Origin: Marinobacter sp. AC-23
Lineage (GTDB): Bacteria > Pseudomonadota > Gammaproteobacteria > Pseudomonadales > Oleiphilaceae
Direction of reading: 5' to 3'
NCBI RefSeq assembly: GCF_001858325.1
Contig: NZ_MBPP01000064.1
Location: 1 to 41,326 of the forward strand
DNA length: 41,326 nt
A model generated the notes under the pieces. That model was not told where the DNA came from. It did no database searches and was given only the letters and a program-made list of their open reading frames with translations. Every line of letters starts with the position of its first letter. Positions within the stretch are counted from its first letter, which is position 1. Shown here one piece after another: positions 21,066 through 28,890 of the stretch. The translations under genes and the position numbers were made by a program.

Positions 21066-21294
21066 AGGCAAGCAACTGCTGGATGTCGTTTGCGTTGATG
21101 ACCTTGCCTTCAACAACGATCTCGCCATCAATCGCCAGTGCCGGAGTGCGCATGATGCCAGCATCAATGATGGCATTGGTGTCGGTCACTTTCTCGACTT
21201 CGTATTCAAGCCCCTGTGCGTTTGCTGCGTCTTCCGCATTCGCGGTCAGCTGTTTGCATTTGGCGCAGCCGCTGCCGTAGATAGTAAATTTCAT
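21064..21294 (-). CDS. small thioredoxin-like redox protein
   Basis: The 76-residue protein has the CxxC pair Cys10-Cys13 in YGSGCAKC and the cis-proline segment MRTPALAIDGEIVVEGKV, the pattern of the small thioredoxin-fold family often called redox-active disulfide protein 2. Members often sit beside ArsP-type or DUF318 permeases in metal clusters. Here the adjoining minus-strand gene is a wreck whose tail may be such a permease. A GAGGATAA sequence lies just before the ATG. The substrate is unknown. Confidence 0.8.
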   Translation of the reverse strand: MKFTIYGSGCAKCKQLTANAEDAANAQGLEYEVEKVTDTNAIIDAGIMRTPALAIDGEIVVEGKVINANDIQQLLA

Positions 21295-21333
21295 AATTTA
21301 TCCTCGCTTTTGACATAAGTGTAACGGGTAAAA

Positions 21334-21848
21334 TTACCACCAGTTGCCATAAACAAACCCCGTGGTGGTGGCCATCACCACAACCAACCGCAAGCGTTTG
21401 TCGAGCCACAGAGGCAGCCGGACATTGCCATGATTGAACATGGAGGTTGTGTTCAGCAATACCTCGAAGATCACCGCCCCCAGTGCAAGTGCAGGCGCCA
21501 GAGCCAGGGCACCAAGTGGAACAACCGGTGCTGGAAGTAGATGGCGGCATCCAGCACCAGTACGGCGATAATCACTGCAAGCCAGCCTGGCAAGGTGACA
21601 AGATTCAGCAATCCCCAACCGTTTTTCGATGCCATTTAGGCAGCACCAACCGCTGCTAACGGAAACACCAGCCGTACAGCCAGTGTGTCCAGTACAACAA
21701 TCAACAGGTTGTTGGGCCACAGGGTCAGGCGGCTGATTCGCTGAGGGCGGCGTGCCGCAACCGCTTCCCATGCGGCCATTACGGTTAGCACTGAGAGGAA
21801 AAAGCCGATCCGGATGAGTGGTTCGTTAGCAAGCAGTGTATCGGTCAC
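21334..21848 (-). pseudogene. sterol-desaturase-like pseudogene, probably fused to a permease tail
   Basis: The N-terminus reads MTDTLLANEPLIRIGFFLSV and continues in frame through an apparent internal TAA (after PLAAVGAA) to MASKNGWGLLNL and LDAAIYFQHRLFHLVPWLW, which is the first His-box region of sterol desaturase or fatty acid hydroxylase relatives. The next His boxes are absent: the sequence jumps to a late segment FEVLLNTTSMFNHGNVRLPL in another frame. After WLDK it becomes LVVVMATTTGFVYGNWW, which looks like the last helix of an ArsP/DUF318 permease. The reading needs at least one stop and one internal deletion, so the gene is dead. The permease identity is the weakest part. Confidence 0.6.
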
Positions 21849-21928
21849 GACAGTGCCTCAGGTTAATAGAGGGGTAAACCCCGGCTGTTTTATATTTGGA
21901 AAAACCTTCTGCAAAACATCATGTCTAG

Positions 21929-23107
21929 TGTCCCGTCTGGTTAATTAATTTACTTATTATCAATAGCGCTGAGCTTTGCCCGCGTCACCGATGTCATAAT
22001 GGATTCCGCACTTTTATGCCATCGAAATGGTTTTACCAGTTTTTCGTTATGGACCTTGATGAATCGGCGAATAGCCGTCTTGAGTTCTCCAACGCTGGTA
22101 AAAATACCCCGGTATAGCGCTCGTCGTTCCAGTTGGCCAAACCAGCCTTCTACCGCATTCAGCCACGACGCACTGGTCGGGGTGAAGTGGAGCTTAAAAC
22201 GAGGGTGCTTCTCCAGCCAAGCCTTTATGCCGGGTGTTTTATGAGTCGAGCTGTTGTCCAGAATCAGGTGGAGATCTTGCTCACTCGGTGTTTCCCGGTC
22301 GATTTGTCGTAGAAAGTCGAGAAATTCCTTGGCTCGATGACGCTGGGTGATTCGTCCGATCACCTCACCGTTCAGGATGTTAAAGGCCGCATACAAGCTG
22401 GTTGTGCCATGCCGCTTGTAATCGTGAGTGCGGCGCTCAATCTGTCCGGGTCTCAGTTGCAGTTTTGGCTGGGTGCGATCCAGAGCCTGGATTTGCGTCT
22501 TCTCGTCAACTGACAGAACCAGGGCATTATCCGGCGGATTCAGATACAGACCAACAACATCAAACACCTTCTCCGCAAAGTCTGGATCGTTACTGATCTT
22601 GAACGTTTTCAAACGATGGGGCTTCAGGTCTGCCGCCTGCCAGATCTGCTGTACTTGCCAGCGGGTCACGCCGGCATGTTCCGCCATCAGCCGAATGCTC
22701 CAATGGGTGGAGCCACGCGGAACCTTATGCACGGTGTCGTCGAGAATGGCTTTGACCTTTTTCTTATCGAGCTTTCGTGGCTGCCCTGGCCTTGGGGCAT
22801 CTTGAAGCCCTTCGAGCCCTGTCTCGACATATCGGTTGCGCCACTTGAACACGGTAGGGCTGCTAACATCGAGCGATTCCATGACCTCTTTCGGAGACTG
22901 CCCGGCGTTCAATAACAATAGAATGCGTGCTCGCTGCACCAGGGTTTGGCTCAGCGTACCCATTCGCAACCAGCTCTCCAGCTCCAGTTGATCGTTAACC
23001 GTCAGATTAAAAGGTGCAGGTTTCCGAGCCACAATAACCTCTCCATAATTCGCGAGTATTGGGCAATTATAGCAGAATCAGGCTAGCGAATTAACCGGAC
23101 GAGACAC
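21929..23107 (-). mobile_element. IS630-family insertion sequence, complete
   Basis: The terminal inverted repeats are GTGTCCCGTCTGGTTAATT (21929-21947) and, read from the other end, GTGTCTCGTCCGGTTAATT (23107-23089), with 17 of 19 bases identical. TA dinucleotides flank both ends (21927-21928 and 23108-23109), as expected for IS630 target duplication, and each is part of a CTAG. The element is 1179 bases and holds one intact transposase gene. Confidence 0.9.
21950..23032 (-). CDS. IS630-family transposase
   Basis: The 360-residue protein has an N-terminal helix-turn-helix domain (SPKEVMESLDVSSPTVFKWR) and a second HTH region up to about residue 140. The catalytic residues are Asp176 (LSVDEKTQIQ), Asp259 (LILDNSSTHK) and Glu295 (WLNAVEGWFGQ). 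The start codon is GTG with GGAGAGG before it on the minus strand. The coding region is undamaged, so the element could still be active. It lies between the desaturase pseudogene and an older IS630 remnant. Confidence 0.93.
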   Translation of the reverse strand: MARKPAPFNLTVNDQLELESWLRMGTLSQTLVQRARILLLLNAGQSPKEVMESLDVSSPTVFKWRNRYVETGLEGLQDAPRPGQPRKLDKKKVKAILDDTVHKVPRGSTHWSIRLMAEHAGVTRWQVQQIWQAADLKPHRLKTFKISNDPDFAEKVFDVVGLYLNPPDNALVLSVDEKTQIQALDRTQPKLQLRPGQIERRTHDYKRHGTTSLYAAFNILNGEVIGRITQRHRAKEFLDFLRQIDRETPSEQDLHLILDNSSTHKTPGIKAWLEKHPRFKLHFTPTSASWLNAVEGWFGQLERRALYRGIFTSVGELKTAIRRFIKVHNEKLVKPFRWHKSAESIMTSVTRAKLSAIDNK

Positions 23108-23110
23108 TAG

Positions 23111-23185
23111 TTAATCTACATATTGTCGATTGGATTCCGCAGTTTCGTGCAATCAGAGTGGTTTTTTTCAGCCATTTGCGATGGT
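23111..23185 (-). pseudogene. C-terminal remnant of a second IS630-type transposase
   Basis: The minus strand reads KKPL-stop-LHETAESNRQYVD-stop, matching the end of the neighbouring transposase in pattern (VKPFRWHKSAESI). The DNA is also alike: TGGATTCCGCA followed by a similar T-rich run occurs in both. The remnant begins two bases outside the intact IS630, has stop codons and keeps no terminal repeat. The stretch 23186-23294 holds nothing else recognisable. Confidence 0.5.
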
Positions 23186-23294
23186 GAGCACGACTTTTCC
23201 GATTTTCAAGCTCATTTAAGTTTCCGATGTTTTAATGGATTCGAGTGAATAAGAAAGATCGAAAGTTAATTTTTAATTCGCATCGGAGATTTCC

Positions 23295-23540
23295 ATGAAA
23301 AAAACGGCTGTAGTTCTAATGATTTCCTTATTAAGTGGTGGCGCCTCGCTAGCCTTTGCTGGAAAGAATGGTGGTCAGGCTGATCGCTATAACGAGGATA
23401 GGAGCTATCCAAACAAAAGCGATGAGAGTCATTCCTCCCAAAATGTGACTGATATCCGCGAGGCAATAAAAGAACTCGAAGAAGAGCATAAGGCTATTAA
23501 AAAGTTGAGCGCAAACCAACTAAAGAAAACGGATTCTTAG
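23295..23540 (+). CDS. small secreted hypothetical protein
   Basis: The 81-residue product has a clear signal peptide (MKKTAVVLMISLLSGGASLAFA) with likely cleavage after LAFA. The mature part is about 59 residues, hydrophilic, rich in Asn, Asp, Glu and Lys, and its second half (TDIREAIKELEEEHKAIKKL) would form a helix or coiled coil. CGGAGA lies eight bases before the ATG. I do not recognise a family. It sits between the IS debris and the metal-responsive kinase, so a periplasmic role in metal resistance is possible but only inferred. Confidence 0.65.
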   Translation: MKKTAVVLMISLLSGGASLAFAGKNGGQADRYNEDRSYPNKSDESHSSQNVTDIREAIKELEEEHKAIKKLSANQLKKTDS

Positions 23541-23549
23541 GCGGTTATC

Positions 23550-23568
23550 CCCCCACTTTTAGTGGGGG
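23550..23568. terminator. short hairpin between convergent genes
   Basis: CCCCCACT (23550-23557) pairs with AGTGGGGG (23561-23568) around a TTT loop. It lies nine bases after the small secreted gene and 77 bases beyond the end of the kinase gene on the other strand. A proper T-tract is lacking (TGTATTGTC follows), so it is a weak candidate. Confidence 0.4.
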
Positions 23569-23644
23569 TGTATTGTCAGAAAATCTGGCTCTGTGTATAT
23601 CTTGTTCAGTGCATGTTTTTCCAACATCCCACACACATCTCCGT

Positions 23645-24955
23645 TTAACGGGGAAACAGTATATCTACCTGTAGTCCTCCCAGGGAGGATTCAAGAAGTT
23701 CAATTCGCCCTCCGTAACCATCCACAACCTCCTTAACGATACTTAGCCCCAGTCCATAACCATCAACTTGCTCATCCAGTCGGACCCAGCGTTCCAGCAA
23801 TCGTTTTCGATCGTCCTCTTGTATGCCTGGGCCGTCATCGTTGACTTCTAGAGTCAGGCCCTCAGCTGATTCACTCAACCTGAGATCAACAACGGATAAT
23901 GACCATTTGCCTGCATTTTCTAATAAATTTCCTATAACTTCACTGAAGTCCTGCTCATCCACTGGCCAGCGGAATTGAACGTCGAGGGTTGAGGAGAATC
24001 TGAACTGTTTTTGCGGGCACATTCGGCTGACCAGATCCAACAAGTCCTGAGCCAGAACAACAACCTGCGTACTGCGACTTACCTGGAGGCCTGATACATC
24101 ACCGCGTCTCATTTGAGAGTCGAGCGTTTTATGCAATGACTTCAACTGTGTCGCCATGTAGATACGGTCATCGCCGCTGATGTGCGATGAGTCGGTTTCG
24201 AGGATGGCCAACACAGAGGCGAGCGGCGTTTTAATACTGTGTGAAAGGTTGGCGGTGGTCCTCCGGGAGCGCTCAAGGCGGGCATCCAGAATTTCAAGCA
24301 ACCGATTAAACTCAGTCACCAGACCGGAAAATTCCTGAGGCACAGCGTCATGCAATCGGGTGCGCCGGCCTGAGTGCAGATCAGCGAGCTCATTGCGGAC
24401 CCGGGATACCGGCGACAGGGCAAGATGGACCGCTAGAAAAATCAAACCGCAGAGGACAATCAAAAGCAAAACAGATAGTACGGCAATTGACACATGAACT
24501 CGCTCCCATCCTGCGAGTTGCGGTATTTGTGTCTCCGCTACAACCAGCACTACAGGTTGGCCGTCTATCAGGAAAGTACGCCGGTAGCCTATCAGGGACT
24601 GTTGACCCGACTTCATATAGACAACCCCGGAGGTCTTCTCAGAAAGCAGCGGAGTCATGACGTCTTTGTCAATTCCGGCAGAAAAAAACGGTTTCTGTCC
24701 TACCTTAAACGCAAACGCATGCTGAAAAATAAGCTCAAGTTGCTCAACGTCCTTTACCGCCCTTGCAATATCCGGGTAGGATTGGGTTAACAGGTTTTGT
24801 AGTTGAATGGATTCCTGTGCAAGCTTTTCTTGCCTCAGGTCACGTGACAACTGCTCTAACAGCACTCCGTGCCCCAACCAGACCGCCAACATGACAAAAA
24901 AGCTCAGAGGCATGAGCCAGGCGAGCAATCCCAACCGGATGGAGCGTCGAAACAA
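23645..24955 (-). CDS. sensor histidine kinase, PhoQ-like arrangement
   Basis: The 436-residue inner-membrane kinase has two membrane helices (residues about 8-30 and 155-178) around a periplasmic sensor of about 120 residues. A HAMP-like linker, the phosphoacceptor His239 in NLSHSIKTPLAS, the N box at Asn347 (IGNLLENAGKWS), the G1 box DDGPG (373-377) and the G2 region GYGLGLSIVKEV follow. The start is TTG with AAGGGGAT eight bases before it on the minus strand. The likely partner is the response regulator encoded divergently 265 bases away. Divergent placement of a kinase and its regulator is less common than an operon. The trigger is probably a metal, from the neighbouring RND genes. Confidence 0.85.
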   Translation of the reverse strand: MFRRSIRLGLLAWLMPLSFFVMLAVWLGHGVLLEQLSRDLRQEKLAQESIQLQNLLTQSYPDIARAVKDVEQLELIFQHAFAFKVGQKPFFSAGIDKDVMTPLLSEKTSGVVYMKSGQQSLIGYRRTFLIDGQPVVLVVAETQIPQLAGWERVHVSIAVLSVLLLIVLCGLIFLAVHLALSPVSRVRNELADLHSGRRTRLHDAVPQEFSGLVTEFNRLLEILDARLERSRRTTANLSHSIKTPLASVLAILETDSSHISGDDRIYMATQLKSLHKTLDSQMRRGDVSGLQVSRSTQVVVLAQDLLDLVSRMCPQKQFRFSSTLDVQFRWPVDEQDFSEVIGNLLENAGKWSLSVVDLRLSESAEGLTLEVNDDGPGIQEDDRKRLLERWVRLDEQVDGYGLGLSIVKEVVDGYGGRIELLESSLGGLQVDILFPR

Positions 24956-25078
24956 TCAATATCCCCTTATGAAGATCGGTCAGCGCGATAATATGAGCCT
25001 GTAGCCAACGTGGTGATGCTGAGTTCAGGCAATCAAGTGCCGTGTCGCCTTTCCAGCAATCAGTATGATGAGTCAACT

Positions 25079-25106
25079 CAGTAACAGAATAACAATCCTG
25101 TTACTG
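25079..25106. promoter_or_regulatory. inverted repeat in the kinase-regulator intergenic region
   Basis: CAGTAACAG (25079-25087) and CTGTTACTG (25098-25106) are perfect inverted 9-base arms, 10 bases apart. The stretch between the divergent kinase and regulator genes is 264 bases and contains no other clear structure. The repeat is a candidate binding site for the response regulator, which would give autoregulation of both genes. Confidence 0.5.
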
Positions 25107-25219
25107 TTTACCCGCAGAATTTGTAATGTGCAGGCGGACTTCGAGGTATTATCAGCCGCATAAAAGGTGGCTTATTGTAGCAAATAACTTTGATACCTAT
25201 TTATTCTTGTGGGGGAGCA

Positions 25220-25885
25220 ATGCGATTACTTCTTGTAGAAGATGAAGTGATTTTTGCCGAAAAACTGGTCGAATGGCTTGAGCGAGCGGGCTATGCCGTC
25301 GACCATGCTACTACGTCCAACGCAGCGGACGCATTATTTAAATCTGAGGCCTACCGAGTGGTTGTTCTTGATATAGGCCTGCCAGGCATGGACGGCCTGA
25401 GCCTGCTTCGTCAGTGGCGCCGGAAAAATCGTTTCGAGCCGGTGCTGTTGTTAACTGCCCGCTCAAAATGGATGGAACGGGTGGAGGGTCTCAGGGCCGG
25501 GGCTGACGACTACCTGCCAAAACCCTTCCATTTCGAAGAACTTCTTGCCCGGCTTGAGGTCATTGTTCGCAGATCTGAGGGGCGGGTATCTTCGCAGCTC
25601 TCCGTTCGCGGTTATGTTCTTAAAGATGAGAGCCGTTCGCTGGAGTGTCCTGACGGCGTGGTTTACACACTGACAGCAACAGAGTTTCGTTTGCTGCGTT
25701 GTTTTATCTCGCGACCTGGGCGGGTATTCTCCATCGCCGAGCTGATTGATGAGCTATACAATATTGATCGCAGTCCAACTCTGAATGTGATCCAGGTCTA
25801 TATAGCGCGCTTGAGAAAAATGGTTGGTAAGGACTGTATCCGCTCTCTTCGCGGGCAGGGTTACTATTTCGTCAAGTCAGAGTGA
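25220..25885 (+). CDS. OmpR/PhoB-family response regulator
   Basis: The 221-residue protein has a receiver domain with LVEDEV, phosphoacceptor Asp51 in VVVLDIGLPGMDG, and Lys102 in DYLPKPF. A winged-helix DNA-binding domain follows with TATEFRLLRCF and NVIQVYIARLRKM. The frame is open to 25190, but GGGGGAG lies just before the ATG at 25220, and MRLLLVEDE is the standard start. It probably acts with the divergent kinase and may activate the efflux genes downstream (czcCBA type). Confidence 0.9.
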   Translation: MRLLLVEDEVIFAEKLVEWLERAGYAVDHATTSNAADALFKSEAYRVVVLDIGLPGMDGLSLLRQWRRKNRFEPVLLLTARSKWMERVEGLRAGADDYLPKPFHFEELLARLEVIVRRSEGRVSSQLSVRGYVLKDESRSLECPDGVVYTLTATEFRLLRCFISRPGRVFSIAELIDELYNIDRSPTLNVIQVYIARLRKMVGKDCIRSLRGQGYYFVKSE

Positions 25886-25963
25886 TGCACCGTTAAGCCC
25901 CTCTTTCTAACTCCCTGGCGTGTCTCCGGCCACCCACTCTGCCAGCACTCAATCCCGTCCATT

Positions 25964-26021
25964 AATTCTTAAGAATTCAAGCTGTGTTAAACATCGTAGG
26001 GTAGCCTGCCATTCGTATAAA
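25964..26021 (+). promoter_or_regulatory. possible activator-dependent promoter of the efflux operon
   Basis: AATTCTTAAGAATT (25964-25977) is a perfect 14-base palindrome. TATAAA (26016-26021) could serve as a -10 box, with no good -35 box 17 bases upstream. This is what is expected when a bound regulator is needed. The palindrome is centred about 57 bases before the inferred start point. The rest of 25886-26071 holds no gene. Confidence 0.4.
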
Positions 26022-26071
26022 TTCAGAAGCACGACATGCGTGCTGACGTTAACGGATGCAGGCAGGAATTT

Positions 26072-26281
26072 ATGAGAGGCCCTACAAATAATTACTTAGC
26101 AATCGCCGCGCTTTGTCTCGCGGCAGTATTCTCTGGTGTGATCCAGGCCGGGCAAAGTGTTTCGCTTAAAGCCTATGAGGCCCAGCAAACGTCGATGTCG
26201 CTCACTCTGACGCTCAATGAGGCACTCGCAACCGCGTTTGCAAACAACCTCCCAGGGCTTAACTACCCATCAGTTTTGTGA
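26072..26281 (+). pseudogene. N-terminal fragment of an outer-membrane efflux protein
   Basis: The fragment has a signal peptide (NNYLAIAALCLAAVFSGVIQAG) and then SLTLTLNEALATAFANN, the standard first motif of TolC/CzcC-type proteins. Six residues later it stops, so only about 70 residues remain of some 420. The next gene, also czcC-like, starts 34 bases after the stop. It seems to be left over from an earlier or duplicated operon. The longer frame from 26036 has no better start. Confidence 0.55.
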
Positions 26282-26314
26282 ACAAATCTCGGGTAATTTA
26301 CCCAGGAGTAATCT

Positions 26315-27576
26315 ATGTCATATAAAATTTGGCTCGCGGCCATAGGGCTTGCCTGTGGTTTGGCGAGCCCATTGTCCATAGCTGAACCCGTGACCAAAAA
26401 CTCGGATACATCTTTGCTCGAATTTGCAGAATCGGTGACAGTGCAGCACTTCGATGTAGTGGCCGCACGCAGAGAAGCGGAGGCGGCCGTTAGCCGCCAA
26501 AACGCGGCTTCTCAGCCACTCTACAATCCCCGGCTCAACTTCGAGGCCGAAAATGGGGGCGAGGGAGATGCTCTTGGAAAAGAGGTCAGCACACTGGGTG
26601 TTGGTATCAGTCAATCCATTGACTGGAGCGACAAGCGTGAGGTCCGCGCTCTGGCAGCGAAAAGTGATGTTCTGAGCGCAAGGGCAGAGCTCACCATGGT
26701 AGAACAGGAAATTGCAGCAAAAGCCCTGGACGCCTTATCAGCTATCGTACGTCTCTGCGCCTTCTCGATCTGGCAAAGCACCGAATCGACGCGCTGCGGC
26801 GTTTTGTTGATCTGGCTGAGGAGCGAAAGCGTGCAGGTGATATCGGCCAGACTGATCTTGACCTTGCACGCTTCGCTCTGGCAGAGGGCCAAAGTACTCT
26901 GGCTGAGCAGAGGCTTCAGAGTAACGAGGCATTGCAGCAAGTTCGCGAGCTTGCAACCGGCGCGCCCCAAAGCTGGCCCGGACTGCCTGAGCGACTTCCA
27001 CCACCAGTTGAAATAGCCGCGTTTGAGGAACTTTCAAAACGCCACCCTCGAATAGTCGCCTTGCGAAGCAAACTGGCCGCCTCCCGAGCCGAAATTGATG
27101 TCGCTAAAAGCGAGCGCCGGGCGGACCCTGTAATTGGTGCTGGCATATCACGAGAGGGCGAGAACAATATCGTGGGCCTCAACTTCAGCATTCCCCTATA
27201 CGTCCGCAATAACTTTCGCGCCGAAGTTGACGCCGCTGCCAATGACGCCTTGGCGGTCGAAGCTCGAATGCATGCTGAGTACCAGCGCCTGCAGGCACAG
27301 TTGAGGACAGCACTCAAGAACTATCAGGATAGCCGTGGTGCCCTTGAGGCCTGGGATATTACCGTCAGTGGACGTCTTGACGAAGGCCTTGAGCTTCTGG
27401 AGCGCCTTTGGAAGGTGGGAGAACTCAGCGCCACCGAATATTTGCTACAAGTTCAGCAGCGCCTTGACACTCGCGCCTCAGGAGCGCGCCTACGCGCTCA
27501 GACCTGGAGAAGCTGGGCAAACTGGCTCGTGGTCAGTGGTGATTGGCAAACAGAATTGGGTCGACTTGGGCTTTAA
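26315..27576 (+). pseudogene. czcC: CzcC-like outer-membrane factor, -1 frameshift
   Basis: The protein forms the outer-membrane channel of a three-part RND metal efflux pump. It starts MSYKIWLAAIGLACGLASPL (signal peptide) and then has SRQNAASQPLYNPRLNFEAE. The frame breaks near 26745 after DALSAIV. The -1 frame continues as SLRLLDLAKHRIDALRRFVD through the coiled-coil helices to a normal end at 27576. One added base gives about 420 residues, the family length. AGGAG lies before the ATG. It is followed 21 bases later by czcB. Confidence 0.8.
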
Positions 27577-27597
27577 CGTTTTAATGGAGAACTTTGC

Positions 27598-28881
27598 ATG
27601 AACATGCACTCACAACTTTTTACATTTGCATTGCTGGTCATGCTTGCTGGGACTCCGGCGACGGCTCAGACGGGTAATGAACACTCCGGTGAGACTAGCC
27701 ACGCCAGCGAGGAAGACCAACCACAGTCTCAGAGAGAACCCCACGATGATTCAGGTCACAAGGGCGAGGATCGGCACGGTGAGGAGTCGAATGAGGAGTA
27801 CCCCCATCAAGAAAAAGATCAGCATGCCAGGGAGCAAGAAGAGGGAGGTCACGATGAGGGTGCTCAGGGAATCGTGGAACTGGGTAGCGAATCCCAACGC
27901 ATTGCCAACATTCAAACCAAACAAATTGACCTGCAGCCGATACCGGAAATAATCACAGCCCCCGGCGAAGTGCAGCTTAATGCTTATCGATCGGCTCGTG
28001 TAAGCACTCGGATCCCCGCTCAAGTGGTGTCACGTATGGCGAAACTTGGCGACGTGGTCGAGAAAGACACCCCTCTTGTGCTTTTGACCAGCGTCGATAT
28101 GGCTGAAGCCCAGGGCGCCCTCCAGATCGCGGCTCGCGAATGGGAACGTGTTCGAGGGCTAGGAAAATCCGTTGTGGGTGAAAGTCGCTACATTGAGTCC
28201 CGTGTCGCTTTCGAACAGGCTCAGTCAAGGTTGCAAGCCTTCGGTATGACCGAAATCCAGGTTGATCGTTTTTTGCGCGGCGAAGACAAACTCCAACTGG
28301 GGCAATTCAGATTGCTTGCACCAGTAGAGGGCACCATTATTGAGGATGAATTCGTTGTGGGCCAGTATGTAGAGACGGGTACGACACTTTTCTTCATCAC
28401 TGATGAATCCAGCGTCTGGGTAGAGGCGACGGTTCAAGCATCAGATGCACGCGCAATTGATCCAGGAGAGCCTGCCCGTGTCCGTATAGGTAAAGAGTGG
28501 TATCAGGGGAAGGTCGTACAAAAACGTCATCGACTGGATGAAAGCACCCGCACGATGGGCGTCCGAATTGAGCTCGAACTGAATACCGAGAACTTACTTC
28601 ACTCCGGCGAATTTGTTGAAGTCGCCATTGAAGCCAATCAGGGCGAACCCGGAATGCTGGTTCCCGAGCGGGCACTTAACCGCAATAGCGCTGGTGAATG
28701 GGTACTATTCGTTCAGGAGGTGCCAGGGAAATACCGCCAGGTTGACGTCCAAAGACTCAAGGAGCTCTCGGGGAAGGTAGAAGTTGCTGGCGTGAAGCCC
28801 GGAACCACCGTTGTGACCGACGGGGCGTTTTATCTCAACTCCGAGATTGCCAAGGGCAGTTTTTCCGTCCACAACCATTAA
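27598..28881 (+). CDS. czcB: CzcB-like RND periplasmic adaptor with His-rich N-terminus
   Basis: This 427-residue membrane-fusion protein links the inner-membrane pump to the outer-membrane channel. After a signal peptide (residues 1-23), residues 24-88 are strongly acidic and carry eight histidines, a likely metal-binding tail. The conserved adaptor domains follow: the barrel start LQPIPEIITAPGEVQLNAYR, the lipoyl-like VVSRMAKLGDVVEKDTPLVL, a helical hairpin, and a beta-barrel with GQYVETGTTLFFITDESSVW. GGAG precedes the ATG, and a second ATG is two codons on. It is intact, unlike its operon partners. Confidence 0.9.
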   Translation: MNMHSQLFTFALLVMLAGTPATAQTGNEHSGETSHASEEDQPQSQREPHDDSGHKGEDRHGEESNEEYPHQEKDQHAREQEEGGHDEGAQGIVELGSESQRIANIQTKQIDLQPIPEIITAPGEVQLNAYRSARVSTRIPAQVVSRMAKLGDVVEKDTPLVLLTSVDMAEAQGALQIAAREWERVRGLGKSVVGESRYIESRVAFEQAQSRLQAFGMTEIQVDRFLRGEDKLQLGQFRLLAPVEGTIIEDEFVVGQYVETGTTLFFITDESSVWVEATVQASDARAIDPGEPARVRIGKEWYQGKVVQKRHRLDESTRTMGVRIELELNTENLLHSGEFVEVAIEANQGEPGMLVPERALNRNSAGEWVLFVQEVPGKYRQVDVQRLKELSGKVEVAGVKPGTTVVTDGAFYLNSEIAKGSFSVHNH

Positions 28882-28890
28882 GGGAACCTC

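Noticed and set aside
23570..23590. TGTCAGA as a candidate right end of the Tn7-like element
   Set aside because: It has the same orientation as the left end rather than inverted, and no CTGGT flank or repeats follow.
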